Below are positions 9,001-17,594 of a DNA stretch of 64,000 nt, one piece after another. The translations under genes and the position numbers were made by a program. Location of the stretch: the NCBI RefSeq assembly GCF_000472445.1, contig NZ_AXAJ01000004.1, positions 248,001-312,000 of the forward strand, written 5' to 3'. Positions within the stretch are counted from its first letter, which is position 1. Each line of letters begins with the position of its first letter. The notes beneath the pieces were generated by a model, which saw only the letters and a list, made by a program, of their open reading frames with translations, was not told the origin of the DNA and did not search any database. Source of the DNA: Burkholderia sp. WSM2230 (GTDB lineage Bacteria > Pseudomonadota > Gammaproteobacteria > Burkholderiales > Burkholderiaceae).

Positions 9001-9241
9001 AATTGTCACGCGGACTCACCCCGCCAAACCATAACAACACGTTAATTCAGACTTATTTCTGGGACCATGGCACTGCCTTTCGGCCCCGCTCATAATTGCA
9101 TTGCGCTGCGCAGCATGCCACGCATACTTTCAATAGCTTCTGAAGCCGATAGACAACTAAAAGAACGTTGTTAAAAATCCGGCTGAATCGTCGAACGGCT
9201 TCGACAAGCAGCAACGCATACATTTAAACGGTGAGGACACG

Positions 9242-10192
9242 ATGAAGAATCATCAACTTCGCGCGCTCGTCGCCATTGCAGACGCCGGCAGCGTTCGCGG
9301 CGCAGCCCGGGCCCTGGGACTGTCGCCCTCCGCGATCACCCAGGCGCTGAAAGATCTCGAAGACTATGTCAGCGCGCCTTTGCTGCAACGTGCATCGTCG
9401 GGGGCGACATTGACCGAATGCGGCAATACGCTTCTTACTCATGCCAGACTTATCGTGTCGCAGGTCGAGCGTGCTCATGGCGCGTTGAATGAGATGCGAG
9501 GCGAACCGTGCGGCAAGCTCTCGGTCGCTATCACGCCATGGATAGCGTTATGTTTTCTTCCGGAGATCTTCGTCCAGTTCCGCCAACGCATGCCGAAGGT
9601 GCAACTGGAAATGTTCGAAGGCCTCATGTCGATCGCCTATCCGCGCTTGCGCGATGGTAGCGTCGAAGTATTCGTGGGCCCGCAGGCTTCCGATACGATC
9701 AACACGGAATTCAATTTCCGCCCATTGTTCTCCTGCGGGCTTACCGTCGTTGCACGGCGGGGGCATCCACTCGCGCAGTCCCGCTCTCTTGCGGACCTTC
9801 TGGACGCCGACTGGCTGGTCTGTCTGGACTCAGACATGGAATGCCGCCTTTCAAAGAAAATGTTCTATCGCAATGGCTTGCCGGAACCGCGCAACATTCA
9901 CTTCACACATTCATTGACGGTGGCCGCGTCAGTACTGCAAAGAACCGATGCAGTCAGTATCTTCCCATGGCCACTGGCAGAACTCTGTGTATCGCGTTTC
10001 AAGTTCTGCGCGTTCCCGCTGAGGGAAGAACTCGAGGAGAGCTCCATCGGCATCATCTCGCGCAACGCACATCCTCAGAGTCCGGCAGCGAACTGCCTGA
10101 TCGACATACTGTTGGAGACTATCCGCGATAGCGACAAGGCTGGCAGCGTGGAGGCAAAGCGGGTTCTGCAATCGACAGAGTTACTGTTCTAG
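9242..10192 (+). CDS. LysR-family transcriptional regulator, 316 aa
   Basis: HTH at residues 4-40 (LRALVAIADAGSVRGAARAL, LSPSAITQALKDLE), then an effector-binding domain (about 90-295). The start follows CGGTGAGGACACG. A 241-bp AT-richer gap separates it from the previous LysR, so it has its own promoter. GC in its second half is visibly below that of genes after 10.2 kb. The regulon is unknown; there is no divergent partner. It is the last gene of the lower-GC block. Confidence 0.9.
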   Translation: MKNHQLRALVAIADAGSVRGAARALGLSPSAITQALKDLEDYVSAPLLQRASSGATLTECGNTLLTHARLIVSQVERAHGALNEMRGEPCGKLSVAITPWIALCFLPEIFVQFRQRMPKVQLEMFEGLMSIAYPRLRDGSVEVFVGPQASDTINTEFNFRPLFSCGLTVVARRGHPLAQSRSLADLLDADWLVCLDSDMECRLSKKMFYRNGLPEPRNIHFTHSLTVAASVLQRTDAVSIFPWPLAELCVSRFKFCAFPLREELEESSIGIISRNAHPQSPAANCLIDILLETIRDSDKAGSVEAKRVLQSTELLF

Positions 10193-10249
10193 GTCGCCCG
10201 AACCTGCGACGCCGGCGGCCTTGCCCTTCGCGCCGGCGCATCGCCAGGG

Positions 10250-10861
10250 TCAGCGAATCGGGTTGCCGTCGCGCGTAATCAGAATCGCCGTTTCGGCACG
10301 GTACCTTGCGTGCACACTGTCGCCCACGGCGATCTTGTCGAGCGATACGTCGGGTGCTATCTGCAACAACACGCTGCGCGCCGGTCCGCGCAACATGATC
10401 TGGCGGTTCTTGCGATCCAGGCTTTGTACGGTCGCGACAACGTCGACGTTGCGCAGCTTGACGGACATGCCGTGCGACATCGGCGTGGCGGCTTCTTCCT
10501 CGACTCGCGAGCGGACGCCCTTCGCCTCCACTTTCTCCGCCGACAACAACAGCGCCCCTTTATATTCGACGTGAACTTCGTCGCCCACTTTGAGCAGCCT
10601 CACATCGGCCACTTCGGGATCGACCTCAACAACCACCGTCTCGCCGCGCGACCCTTCAACCGTGATGCGGCTCGTCTGCGTGTCGACATTGACGATGCGG
10701 CTGGTGACTCGGGCGATCACTTCCGCGCCAGGTGCGCCGGCCGATGCCGCGGCGCGCGCCTGCGCCTGCTGCGCGTGACTCGCTAAGGGATGGCCCGACA
10801 ATAGGGCCGCGGCAAACGCGAGGTTCAGCATGGTGGGCGACCGCATTGTGAGTGCACGCAT
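10250..10861 (-). CDS. Exported protein with two repeat beta domains, 203 aa
   Basis: The signal peptide (MLNLAFAAALLSGHPLASHA, then QQAQA) predicts periplasmic export. The mature part holds two similar beta-rich units: ARVTSRIVNVDTQTSRITVEG...VKVGDEV-type near residue 50 and ATVQSLDRKNRQIMLRGPARS...IAVGDSVHARY near residue 140. This is the pattern of DUF5666-like OB-fold repeats. The first ATG has a GGAGCAAGAT ribosome site. It is a single-gene unit on the minus strand. Function unknown; the role is probably structural or binding. Confidence 0.8.
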   Translation of the reverse strand: MRALTMRSPTMLNLAFAAALLSGHPLASHAQQAQARAAASAGAPGAEVIARVTSRIVNVDTQTSRITVEGSRGETVVVEVDPEVADVRLLKVGDEVHVEYKGALLLSAEKVEAKGVRSRVEEEAATPMSHGMSVKLRNVDVVATVQSLDRKNRQIMLRGPARSVLLQIAPDVSLDKIAVGDSVHARYRAETAILITRDGNPIR

Positions 10862-11240
10862 ATCTTGCTCCGTGTTCGTGGTGAGTAGGTGGGGCGGACA
10901 GCCCGGGCGAGAACGTCAGCGTTGTTATCGGGGTAGCCGCCTGTTGACTGTCAGCAGCGAACGTATCGCGAGCGCATGCAGCTTGGGAAGAAGCGCAACC
11001 GTGAACGCGTTAATCGCCTGCGAACAGTGGCGCAACGCGCATGAGAGGCTGCGTACATCACGCGTGCGCGAGGCCACAGCACGTACGCGTCGCCGGACAT
11101 GGAGGCTGTTCGGTTTTGCTTTACGCGTACGCCATTTCTGTTCTTTCCGCTTCGCGATGCTTGCATTACCTTTCCAACACGTTGCAGCGAGTAACGAACC
11201 CCGAGCCTCCACTTTCCAAGGTCTGAGTGGTGGACTTTCG
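10862..11240. other. Intergenic region, 420 bp to next gene, no ORF I believe
   Basis: The region separates the minus-strand exported protein from the plus-strand gene at 11283. It carries no convincing coding frame. The last 60 bases form two hairpins, CCACT (11209-11213) with AGTGG (11226-11230) and then the terminator at 11241. That is the shape of a small-RNA 3' end or a long attenuated leader. Confidence 0.4.
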
Positions 11241-11268
11241 CGGCCGCTTAGCGCGGCCGTTTTTTTTT
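11241..11268 (+). terminator. Strong intrinsic terminator ahead of a gene
   Basis: CGGCCGC (11241-11247) pairs with GCGGCCG (11253-11259) across a TTAGC loop and is followed by nine T. It points to plus-strand transcription that ends 15 bp before the start codon at 11283, although no annotated plus-strand gene lies upstream. Confidence 0.75.
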
Positions 11269-11282
11269 GAGCAGGAGTGTCC

Positions 11283-11552
11283 ATGAAAAAGATCATTTCC
11301 ACTTTGTTGTTCTGCATGTTCAGCGCGGCATCCGCATGCTGGGCGCAGACCGAGGTAGACAAGACGTCTGCGGGCACGAACGATCAGATCGTCCAGATGC
11401 ATCAGCGGATTTCCGCGGCCAATCGTACCTACGACGCGAAAGTAGCGGCCGCGAAACGCGTTTATTTGCGGCAGAAAGCCGCCGCGAAGAAAGAGCGCGA
11501 CGCCGCGGTTGCGGCCGCGCGCGACGGCGTTCCTTCGGCCGAAACGCAGTAA
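11283..11552 (+). CDS. Small secreted Ala/Lys-rich protein, 89 aa
   Basis: Signal peptide MKKIISTLLFCMFSAASACWA-QTE, then a charged helical body (VAAAKRVYLRQKAAAKKERDA) that probably forms a single amphipathic helix or coiled coil in the periplasm. The ATG at 11283 is chosen because GGAG sits 5 nt upstream; the in-frame GTG at 11277 overlaps that site. A terminator lies just upstream, so expression may depend on read-through or an internal promoter. Function unknown. Confidence 0.75.
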   Translation: MKKIISTLLFCMFSAASACWAQTEVDKTSAGTNDQIVQMHQRISAANRTYDAKVAAAKRVYLRQKAAAKKERDAAVAAARDGVPSAETQ

Positions 11553-11647
11553 GCGGTCAGCTTGGCGCGCTTGGAACAACCGGGTTCCGGCGCGCGATGT
11601 GAAGACGATCCACCACTGGTCAAACAGGAATAGGAGAGGCGTCGAAC

Positions 11648-12109
11648 ATGAAACAGGACAGCACGGCACGGGCGTTGTCGCGTGACAGGCAGGCGGGCGG
11701 CGAGGTACGCTCCGCTATTGCTTCGCATGCCGAATCAAGAGATCAGCAAGAGGCGAATAACAAGGAAGCAAAACACAAAGAAGCCGCAAAGCGCAAAAAG
11801 CTCAACGCGTCGAACCTCGACGCCATCATGACGCCCGGTGTGCGCTATACCTGCATGGCGCTCGCAAGCCAGCTGAACAGCAGTCCGCGGCAAATCAAGG
11901 CTTCACTGAGCCAGCTCGTCGACGCCGGCACAGTCCGCCACGTGCAGGAAGCCCGCACCGGCATCTACTGGGTGCCGACACACCAAGAGAAGCAGAACTT
12001 CGAGCAGAAGCGCAGTGCGCGCAGACAGCTTCTCGGCCATACGCTGGAAGGTTATGACGCGGATCTGCGCAGGCTGCAAAGCCTGTGCATGCTCGTACGC
12101 CGGTCCTGA
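11648..12109 (+). CDS. Hypothetical protein with winged-helix-like core, 153 aa
   Basis: The charged, disordered N-terminus (residues 1-50, rich in Lys/Glu/Ala) is followed by a compact segment, IMTPGVRYTCMALASQLN then SPRQIKASLSQLVDAGTVRHV. This reads like a winged helix with a recognition helix and a YWVP wing. The C-terminus is helical. The ribosome site AGGAGAGGCG precedes ATG. It may be a small DNA-binding protein; no partner gene makes its job clear. vsr follows 250 bp downstream on the same strand. Confidence 0.72.
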   Translation: MKQDSTARALSRDRQAGGEVRSAIASHAESRDQQEANNKEAKHKEAAKRKKLNASNLDAIMTPGVRYTCMALASQLNSSPRQIKASLSQLVDAGTVRHVQEARTGIYWVPTHQEKQNFEQKRSARRQLLGHTLEGYDADLRRLQSLCMLVRRS

Positions 12110-12355
12110 AGGGCATCCTCCTCCTGTTGCAACGCGCGCGAAGCACACGATTTTGCGTAAACTGCTGGCAAGTGCCGGCATGAGCCGGCTTGCCTGCGCG
12201 CGCTTTGCATTGAAATGCCGACCACGCCCCAAGTGGCGTGCATCGTGCTCCCGCGCAGGCCATCGCTGCTTGCCGAGGAGTCCCAGCATGAGTCGACACA
12301 CGTCCCCTTTCCCCACGTCGGAGCGCAGCGGCTGCGCGAGTTTGCGAAGCTAGCA

Positions 12356-12802
12356 ATGGTCGATATCGTCGACAGCGCGACTCGCAGCCGCATGATGTCA
12401 GGCATCCGCGGCCGCAATACGAAGCCCGAAGTGTTGATCCGCAGTCTGCTGCATCGGCAGGGCTTTCGTTTCCGGCTCGATGCGCGCGATCTGCCGGGAC
12501 GCCCGGACATCGTGCTGCCCCGCTACCGCGCAGTCGTGCTCGTGCACGGCTGCTTCTGGCATGGTCACGACTGCCGTCTCTTCAAATGGCCGCAAACGCG
12601 GCCAGAGTTCTGGCGCGACAAGATCGGCCGTAACCGCAGCAACGACGACAAGGTGCGCGCCGCGCTTCTCGCTGGCGGCTGGCGCGTCGGCGTGGTATGG
12701 GAATGCGCTTTGCGTGGCGCCAATCGCGACATCGAGGGCGTAGTGACGCGGCTCGTGGAATGGCTGAAGAGCGACGCGCCGAGCTTCGAGGAGCGCGGCT
12801 GA
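12356..12802 (+). CDS. vsr: Very short patch repair endonuclease Vsr, 148 aa
   Basis: Nicks 5' of the T in T:G mismatches that arise when 5-methylcytosine in Dcm sites deaminates. Family blocks are all present: DSATRSRMMSGIRGRNTKPE near the start, LPGRPDIVLPRYRAVVLVHGCFWHGHDC (catalytic Asp in GRPD and zinc/His cluster HGCFWHGHDC), FWRDKIGRNRSND, and WRVGVVWECALRG. Length matches E. coli Vsr. The ATG at 12356 opens the conserved part; in-frame upstream starts exist to 12215. Its partner Dcm lies at 835-2121, about 10 kb away on the same strand, whereas the two are often adjacent. Confidence 0.94.
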   Translation: MVDIVDSATRSRMMSGIRGRNTKPEVLIRSLLHRQGFRFRLDARDLPGRPDIVLPRYRAVVLVHGCFWHGHDCRLFKWPQTRPEFWRDKIGRNRSNDDKVRAALLAGGWRVGVVWECALRGANRDIEGVVTRLVEWLKSDAPSFEERG

Positions 12803-12962
12803 AAGCCGTTCAAAGCGTGTTCTTTGCGAGCGAATCGAAAGCCCGCGGTGATACACTCGACTGGCTGATCCGAAGCGGCGAAGGCGTGCCGGGCATGACG
12901 AAGGCGCGCCGCCAGAAGCGCCTGCTTCGGCCGTCAAAACCCGTCAAGAAGGGAGGCACACA

Positions 12963-13466
12963 ATGGCTGATTTCCGTCTCTGGTCCGACGATTTCCCCAA
13001 CAACGGCTTCATGCCGAAAGCGCACGAGTACCACGATAAGGCCTTCGGCGTCGATGGCGAGAACATCTCGCCCACGCTGCAATGGGAAGGCGCGCCGCCC
13101 GACACGCAAAGCTTCGCGCTCACCGTGCACGATCCCGATGCTCCCACCGGCAGCGGCTTCTGGCACTGGATTGTGGTGAACATTCCGGCCGATGTCCGTT
13201 CGTTGCCGCGCAACGCCGGCAAGGCCGACGGCTCGCTGCTGCCGCAAGGCGCATTGCAGGTGCGCAACGATTACGGCACTGTGGGCTTCGGCGGCGCGGC
13301 GCCGCCGCGCGGCGACAGAACGCACCGCTACATTTTCCGTTTGCACGCGCTCAAGGTGCCGCACCTGCCGATCACCGCCGAGACCACCAACGCGGTCGCG
13401 CGCTTCATGACCCACATGAACGAAATCGACTCGACGACGCACACTGGCCTGTACGAGCTCAAATAG
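12963..13466 (+). CDS. YbhB/YbcL family PEBP-like protein, 167 aa
   Basis: Phosphatidylethanolamine-binding-protein fold (Raf-kinase-inhibitor-like). Visible motifs are the ligand-site segments FALTVHDPDAPTGSGFWHWI near residue 55 and an NDYGTVGFGGAAPPRGDRTHRY-like region near residue 105 (the GxxPPxGxxHRY loop). There is no signal peptide. The ribosome site GGGAGGCACACA precedes ATG. Bacterial members have no settled role; ligand binding is inferred from family. It stands alone between vsr and an MFS exporter. Confidence 0.92.
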   Translation: MADFRLWSDDFPNNGFMPKAHEYHDKAFGVDGENISPTLQWEGAPPDTQSFALTVHDPDAPTGSGFWHWIVVNIPADVRSLPRNAGKADGSLLPQGALQVRNDYGTVGFGGAAPPRGDRTHRYIFRLHALKVPHLPITAETTNAVARFMTHMNEIDSTTHTGLYELK

Positions 13467-13612
13467 CGGCAAGCCTGCGGTGCCGCGTCGCGGCTGCATC
13501 GGATAAGCGGCGCGGCACCGGCGCGATCGGCGCGGACCGTTTCGCGACGGCAGGCATGAACCGCGGCTCGCTGCGCGCCCGGCGCACCGCTCAAGGCAAA
13601 ATCCAATAATCG

Positions 13613-15061
13613 ATGCACGCACAACCATCCGGCAACGGCGGGACACTCCCGCCGGACGCCGAGCAAAGCCTCGCGCCCGACAGCGCGCCGGCATCCAGCT
13701 CCGAACACGGCCTGCCGACGCCGCAACGCTATTGGGCGATGCTCGTCATTGCCCTCACGCTGACGCTCGCGGTGCTCGACAGCGCGATCGCCAATGTCGC
13801 GCTGCCTACCATCGCGCGCAACTTGCAGGCTAGCGCAGCCGGTTCGATCTGGATCGTCAACGCGTATCAGCTTGCCATCACCATTTCGCTGCTGCCGCTC
13901 GCGTCGCTTGGCGATCGCATCGGCTACCGGCGCATCTATCTGGCCGGGCTGATTCTTTTCACGGCAGCCTCGTTGGGCTGCGCGCTGTCCACGTCGCTGC
14001 CCACGCTCGCGGTTGCCCGCGTCGTGCAGGGCTTCGGCGCGGCGGGCGTGATGAGCGTGAACACAGCGCTCGTGCGCATGATCTATCCGCCGACGCAACT
14101 CGGACGCGGTGTCGCCATCAACGCGATGGTGGTCGCGGTGTCCTCGGCCGTCGGACCCACGGTGGCCTCCGGCGTGCTCGCGGTGGCTCCGTGGCCGTGG
14201 CTCTTCGCGATCAACGTGCCGATCGGCATCGCGGCGATTGTCGGCGGCTTCAAGGCTCTGCCGATGAACCGCGGCCACGAGTCCCCGTACGACCTGTTGA
14301 GCGCGGTGATGAACGCGCTTGTGTTCGGCCTGCTGATTTTCGCCGTCGACGGACTGGGCCACGGCGAGCGGCTCGGCTATGTGGCGGTGGAATTGATCGG
14401 CGCAGTGGTAATCGGCTATTTCTTTGTGCGCCGGCAGTTGAGCCGCCCCGCGCCCCTGCTGCCAATCGATTTGCTGAGGATTCCCATCTTCGCGCTATCT
14501 GTCGGCACGTCCGTGTGTTCGTTTTGCGCGCAGATGCTCGCTTTCGTGTCGCTGCCTTTCATGCTGCAAGACATGCTCGGCTTCTCGCAGGTCGACACCG
14601 GACTTCTGATGACGCCGTGGCCCGCGATCATCATTCTCGCCGCGCCGATTGCCGGCGTGCTGTCGGACAAAGTGTCGGCGGGCTGGCTGGGCGGCGTGGG
14701 GCTCGCCGCGATGACAGTCGGCCTGCTCCTGCTCGCCACGCTCGGCGCCCATCCCGACGCCGTGCAGATCGCCTGGCGCATGGCGCTGTGCGGCGCGGGC
14801 TTCGGCATTTTCCAGTCGCCGAACAACCGCACCATGCTGTCCTCCGCGCCGCGCGAGCGCAGCGGCGGCGCGAGCGGCATGCTGGGCACCGCGCGCCTGA
14901 CGGGACAGACGCTTGGCGCAGCGCTCGTCTCGCTGATCTTCGGCGTCGCGCCGCACAGCGGGCCCGTGGTCGCGCTGTACGTGGCCGCGGGCTTTTCCGC
15001 GTTGGCGGCGGCGGTCAGCACCATGCGGGTGACGCAGCGGGTCAACTCGCGGTCCGCCTGA
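13613..15061 (+). CDS. MFS drug exporter, DHA2 (14-TM) type, 482 aa
   Basis: Inner-membrane proton-driven exporter. After a 40-residue disordered N-terminus come about 14 hydrophobic helices. Motif A-like [11 protein letters not shown] is after helix 2, the [16 protein letters not shown] segment (motif B/C style) near residue 140, and motif C-like [14 protein letters not shown] near 180. This matches the EmrB/QacA subfamily. No periplasmic adaptor (EmrA) or outer-membrane gene adjoins, so it probably acts alone. The ATG at 13613 lacks a clear Shine-Dalgarno site. Confidence 0.9.
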   Translation: MHAQPSGNGGTLPPDAEQSLAPDSAPASSSEHGLPTPQRYWAMLVIALTLTLAVLDSAIANVALPTIARNLQASAAGSIWIVNAYQLAITISLLPLASLGDRIGYRRIYLAGLILFTAASLGCALSTSLPTLAVARVVQGFGAAGVMSVNTALVRMIYPPTQLGRGVAINAMVVAVSSAVGPTVASGVLAVAPWPWLFAINVPIGIAAIVGGFKALPMNRGHESPYDLLSAVMNALVFGLLIFAVDGLGHGERLGYVAVELIGAVVIGYFFVRRQLSRPAPLLPIDLLRIPIFALSVGTSVCSFCAQMLAFVSLPFMLQDMLGFSQVDTGLLMTPWPAIIILAAPIAGVLSDKVSAGWLGGVGLAAMTVGLLLLATLGAHPDAVQIAWRMALCGAGFGIFQSPNNRTMLSSAPRERSGGASGMLGTARLTGQTLGAALVSLIFGVAPHSGPVVALYVAAGFSALAAAVSTMRVTQRVNSRSA

Positions 15062-15093
15062 GTTTCGCGAATCGGATATGCAAAGAACAATGC

Positions 15094-15126
15094 AAAGGGC
15101 GCGCATCCTGCGATGCACGCCCTTTC
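15094..15126. terminator. Hairpin terminator between convergent genes
   Basis: AAAGGGCG-C-GCAT (15094-15106) pairs with ATGC-A-CGCCCTTT (15113-15125) with one mismatch. It sits between the MFS gene and the converging otsA, so it can serve both directions, though the T-tracts are short. Confidence 0.55.
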
Positions 15127-15212
15127 CGCACTTTGCGGCGCTGTTTTTTCCTGCCTCGCTGCGACGTGACCAGCTCGCGCGGCTTGCAGGAACCGCGCAG
15201 CCGCCGGACGAC

Positions 15213-16640
15213 TTACGACGACGCCGTCACGTCAGCGAGCTTTACCGCTTTGGCCGTCACCGAAGACGCTGTCGCCACGTTGCGCAGATCGGCGAGGAAC
15301 GTATCGCGCCATACCGACAGGTTGTTCTCGCGCATCGGCGCCATCATGTCCGCGTGGCGCGCCTGGCGCTCGGCAAGCGGCATGGAAAGCGCGCGTTCCA
15401 GCGCCTCGGCCATCTGCGAGAGATCGAATGGATTGACGACCAGCGCACCCGGCAATTGCTCGGCCGCGCCCGCGAACTGCGACAGGACGAGCACGCCAGG
15501 ATCGGCCGGATCTTGCGAAGCCACATATTCTTTCGCGACCAGATTCATGCCGTCTCGCAGCGGCGTCACATAGCCCACCTGCGATTGCCGGAACAGCGCC
15601 ATCAGCAGATTGCGCTCGTATTTGCGGTTCAGATACTGGATCGGCGTCCAGTCGAGTTGCGCAAAGCGGCCATTGATGCGGCCGGCCTCGCCTTCCAGCG
15701 TCTGACGAATCCGCTGATAGGTCTGCACGTCGGAGCGGGTAGGCGGCGCGATCTGCACCAGCGACACACGCCCATGCCACCCCGGCGCATTCAGCAGCAG
15801 GCGCTCGAACGCCTGGAAGCGCTCGACGAGTCCCTTCGAGTAATCCAGCCGATCCACGCTCATGATCAGCTTGCGGCCGCGCATGCCGTCTCGCAGGCTG
15901 CGCACCGGCTTGCGGTCGGTGAACTGTTCGGCGGCCCTGGCGATTGCATCTGGATAGATGCCGATCGGATACGCGGCCACCTTCAGGAAGCGGTTGTACG
16001 CGTGAACCATGCCGTCTTCGCTCGAGGTGCCGTGGTTCCCCCGCTCGATGAAATCGACAAACGACTGCCGGTCCGCTTCGGTCTGAAAACCGATCACGTC
16101 GTAGCTGCACATGGCCTTCACGAGTTCTTCGTGCGGCGGAATGGTGCGCAGTACTTCGGGAACCGGAAACGGAATATGCAGGAAGAAGCCGATCGGGTTC
16201 TTCACGCCCAGGTCACGCAGGCAGCGCGCGAACGGCAGCAGGTGATAGTCGTGAACCCAGATGATGTCGTCGGGCCTGAGCAACTCCTTGAGCTGCTTCG
16301 CGAGCGTGGCGTTGACGCGCTGATAGCCCGCGTATTCCTGGCGGTCGTAGCGCGAAAGGTCGTTGCGGTAGTGGAACGTCGGCCACAGCGTTGCATTCGA
16401 AAAACCGCGGTAATACTGGTCATAGTCGCGCTTGGTGAGACCGACGGTCGCATAAGTCACGTTGCCCTGCTTCTCGATCACCGGCGCCGCCGGCTCGCTG
16501 ACCGTCTCCCCGCTCCAGCCGAACCAGACTCCGCCGGTTTCCTTCAACGCGTCCAGCACGCCGATCGCCAGGCCGCCTGCTGCGGGCCGGCCTTCCTGGG
16601 TCGGCGCGACACGATTCGATACCACGACCAGTCTGCTCAT
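15213..16640 (-). CDS. otsA: Trehalose-6-phosphate synthase OtsA, 475 aa
   Basis: GT20 glycosyltransferase making trehalose-6-phosphate from UDP-glucose and glucose-6-phosphate, the first step of osmoprotectant trehalose synthesis in the cytoplasm. Seen: [12 protein letters not shown] and GGLAIG at the N-terminus, [47 protein letters not shown], and [15 protein letters not shown] near the end. MSRLVV at 16640 is the usual start, and GGTGGAGCACCA lies upstream. The frame stays open further upstream to 16862 but that part is not family-like. otsB (the phosphatase) is not in this window. Confidence 0.95.
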   Translation of the reverse strand: MSRLVVVSNRVAPTQEGRPAAGGLAIGVLDALKETGGVWFGWSGETVSEPAAPVIEKQGNVTYATVGLTKRDYDQYYRGFSNATLWPTFHYRNDLSRYDRQEYAGYQRVNATLAKQLKELLRPDDIIWVHDYHLLPFARCLRDLGVKNPIGFFLHIPFPVPEVLRTIPPHEELVKAMCSYDVIGFQTEADRQSFVDFIERGNHGTSSEDGMVHAYNRFLKVAAYPIGIYPDAIARAAEQFTDRKPVRSLRDGMRGRKLIMSVDRLDYSKGLVERFQAFERLLLNAPGWHGRVSLVQIAPPTRSDVQTYQRIRQTLEGEAGRINGRFAQLDWTPIQYLNRKYERNLLMALFRQSQVGYVTPLRDGMNLVAKEYVASQDPADPGVLVLSQFAGAAEQLPGALVVNPFDLSQMAEALERALSMPLAERQARHADMMAPMRENNLSVWRDTFLADLRNVATASSVTAKAVKLADVTASS

Positions 16641-16858
16641 TGGTGCTCCACCTAGTTCAGTTATTTCGTTGCATACGGACATGTGCGGGGACAATGCACG
16701 CAAGCAGCGTGCCTCTTTTTCGCGCACGCGAAATAAAAATGTATGCAGATGTGACGAACGAGCAGGAAATCGCCAAGCGGCAGCGGCCAGCAGAAGATTC
16801 TTCCGTCCAGTAACTAGAACGAGAAGCAATCCTTCCCGCGGGTGCCGGGCCGGGCGCC

Positions 16859-17119
16859 TCACGCGTCCTGTTCGGAGCCGAGGTCGCGCTGATAGTCGAG
16901 GCCTTCCTGGCGGACGCCGCCCTGGTTGTATTCCCCGTCAGGCGGCGCGTCGGGCGCCACCCGGTTCTGCGCGGAAGGGTCGTGGTGGGGCGCCGGCGAA
17001 GCCGGTACGGCCTGAGAGCCGGTGGCGGGCCCGGAAGGAACGGCCGGATCACTCTTGCTGGCGGGACGGCCTTCGCGCTTGGAATGGCGCGCTGAGCGCC
17101 GCAGCGCTGGATGTCTCAT
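16859..17119 (-). CDS. Small disordered hypothetical protein, 86 aa
   Basis: Low-complexity protein rich in Pro, Ser, Arg and Ala with an acidic end (DYQRDLGSEQDA). It has no membrane segment or known domain. The start at 17119 is supported by GGAG nine bases upstream. It lies upstream of otsA in the same direction, 218 bp before it. It is probably intrinsically disordered; such stress-associated small proteins are common in Burkholderia (inference). The coding call is moderate. Confidence 0.55.
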   Translation of the reverse strand: MRHPALRRSARHSKREGRPASKSDPAVPSGPATGSQAVPASPAPHHDPSAQNRVAPDAPPDGEYNQGGVRQEGLDYQRDLGSEQDA

Positions 17120-17275
17120 GATCGATGTCTCCGGGCAAAGCCAGGCGCCGCCAGGCAACGGCGGCATCAACGCAGTGTAGGAGCGACGACGGCAAGCTGC
17201 CGGTAAATCATGCGTCGCACTTGTAACATGTACACAAATTCGTTGCGCCAGGCGAGGGCACAATCGGCACGCGGA

Positions 17276-17503
17276 TCACACGCGCAGAGAGATTGGCGGA
17301 CGCGGCCTGGCCTGCGGAGTTTGCGTGGGCTGTGGCGGGGGGTCGCCAATGGGCGGCTCGACCGGTTCGATCGGCTGAGGACTCGGATCCGGCACCGTGT
17401 CGGGCTCGCCCGGCGTGGGCGGCGCGGTGGGCGGCTCGATCGGCTCCGGTCGATGCGCGTGCTGTCGAAGGGGCAGCGCGGGAGCGGCGGCGTAGTGCGG
17501 CAT
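17276..17503 (-). CDS. Proline-rich small protein, 75 aa
   Basis: From residue 20 on it is almost all Pro with Glu, Thr and Asp (PEPIEPPTAPPTPGEPD, PEPVEPP-type units), an extended polyproline-like chain. The start at 17503 has a GAGGACC ribosome site. It lies downstream of the sigma-54 response regulator in the same direction (91 bp) and may be co-transcribed. There is no signal peptide. A polyproline frame in GC-rich DNA can arise by chance, so confidence is moderate. Confidence 0.5.
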   Translation of the reverse strand: MPHYAAAPALPLRQHAHRPEPIEPPTAPPTPGEPDTVPDPSPQPIEPVEPPIGDPPPQPTQTPQARPRPPISLRV

Positions 17504-17594
17504 GTCAGTGGTCCTCGCTATGTCTTTGCTTCTGGACCAGCAAGGGTTGTGCCGTTTTGAGCCGCACTCCCGGCAGAAAGACAGCAATTTGACG

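Noticed and set aside
10210..10238. CGCCGGCG inverted pair considered as a terminator after the third LysR gene
   Set aside because: No T-run on either strand; CGCCGGCG is self-complementary and common in such GC-rich DNA.
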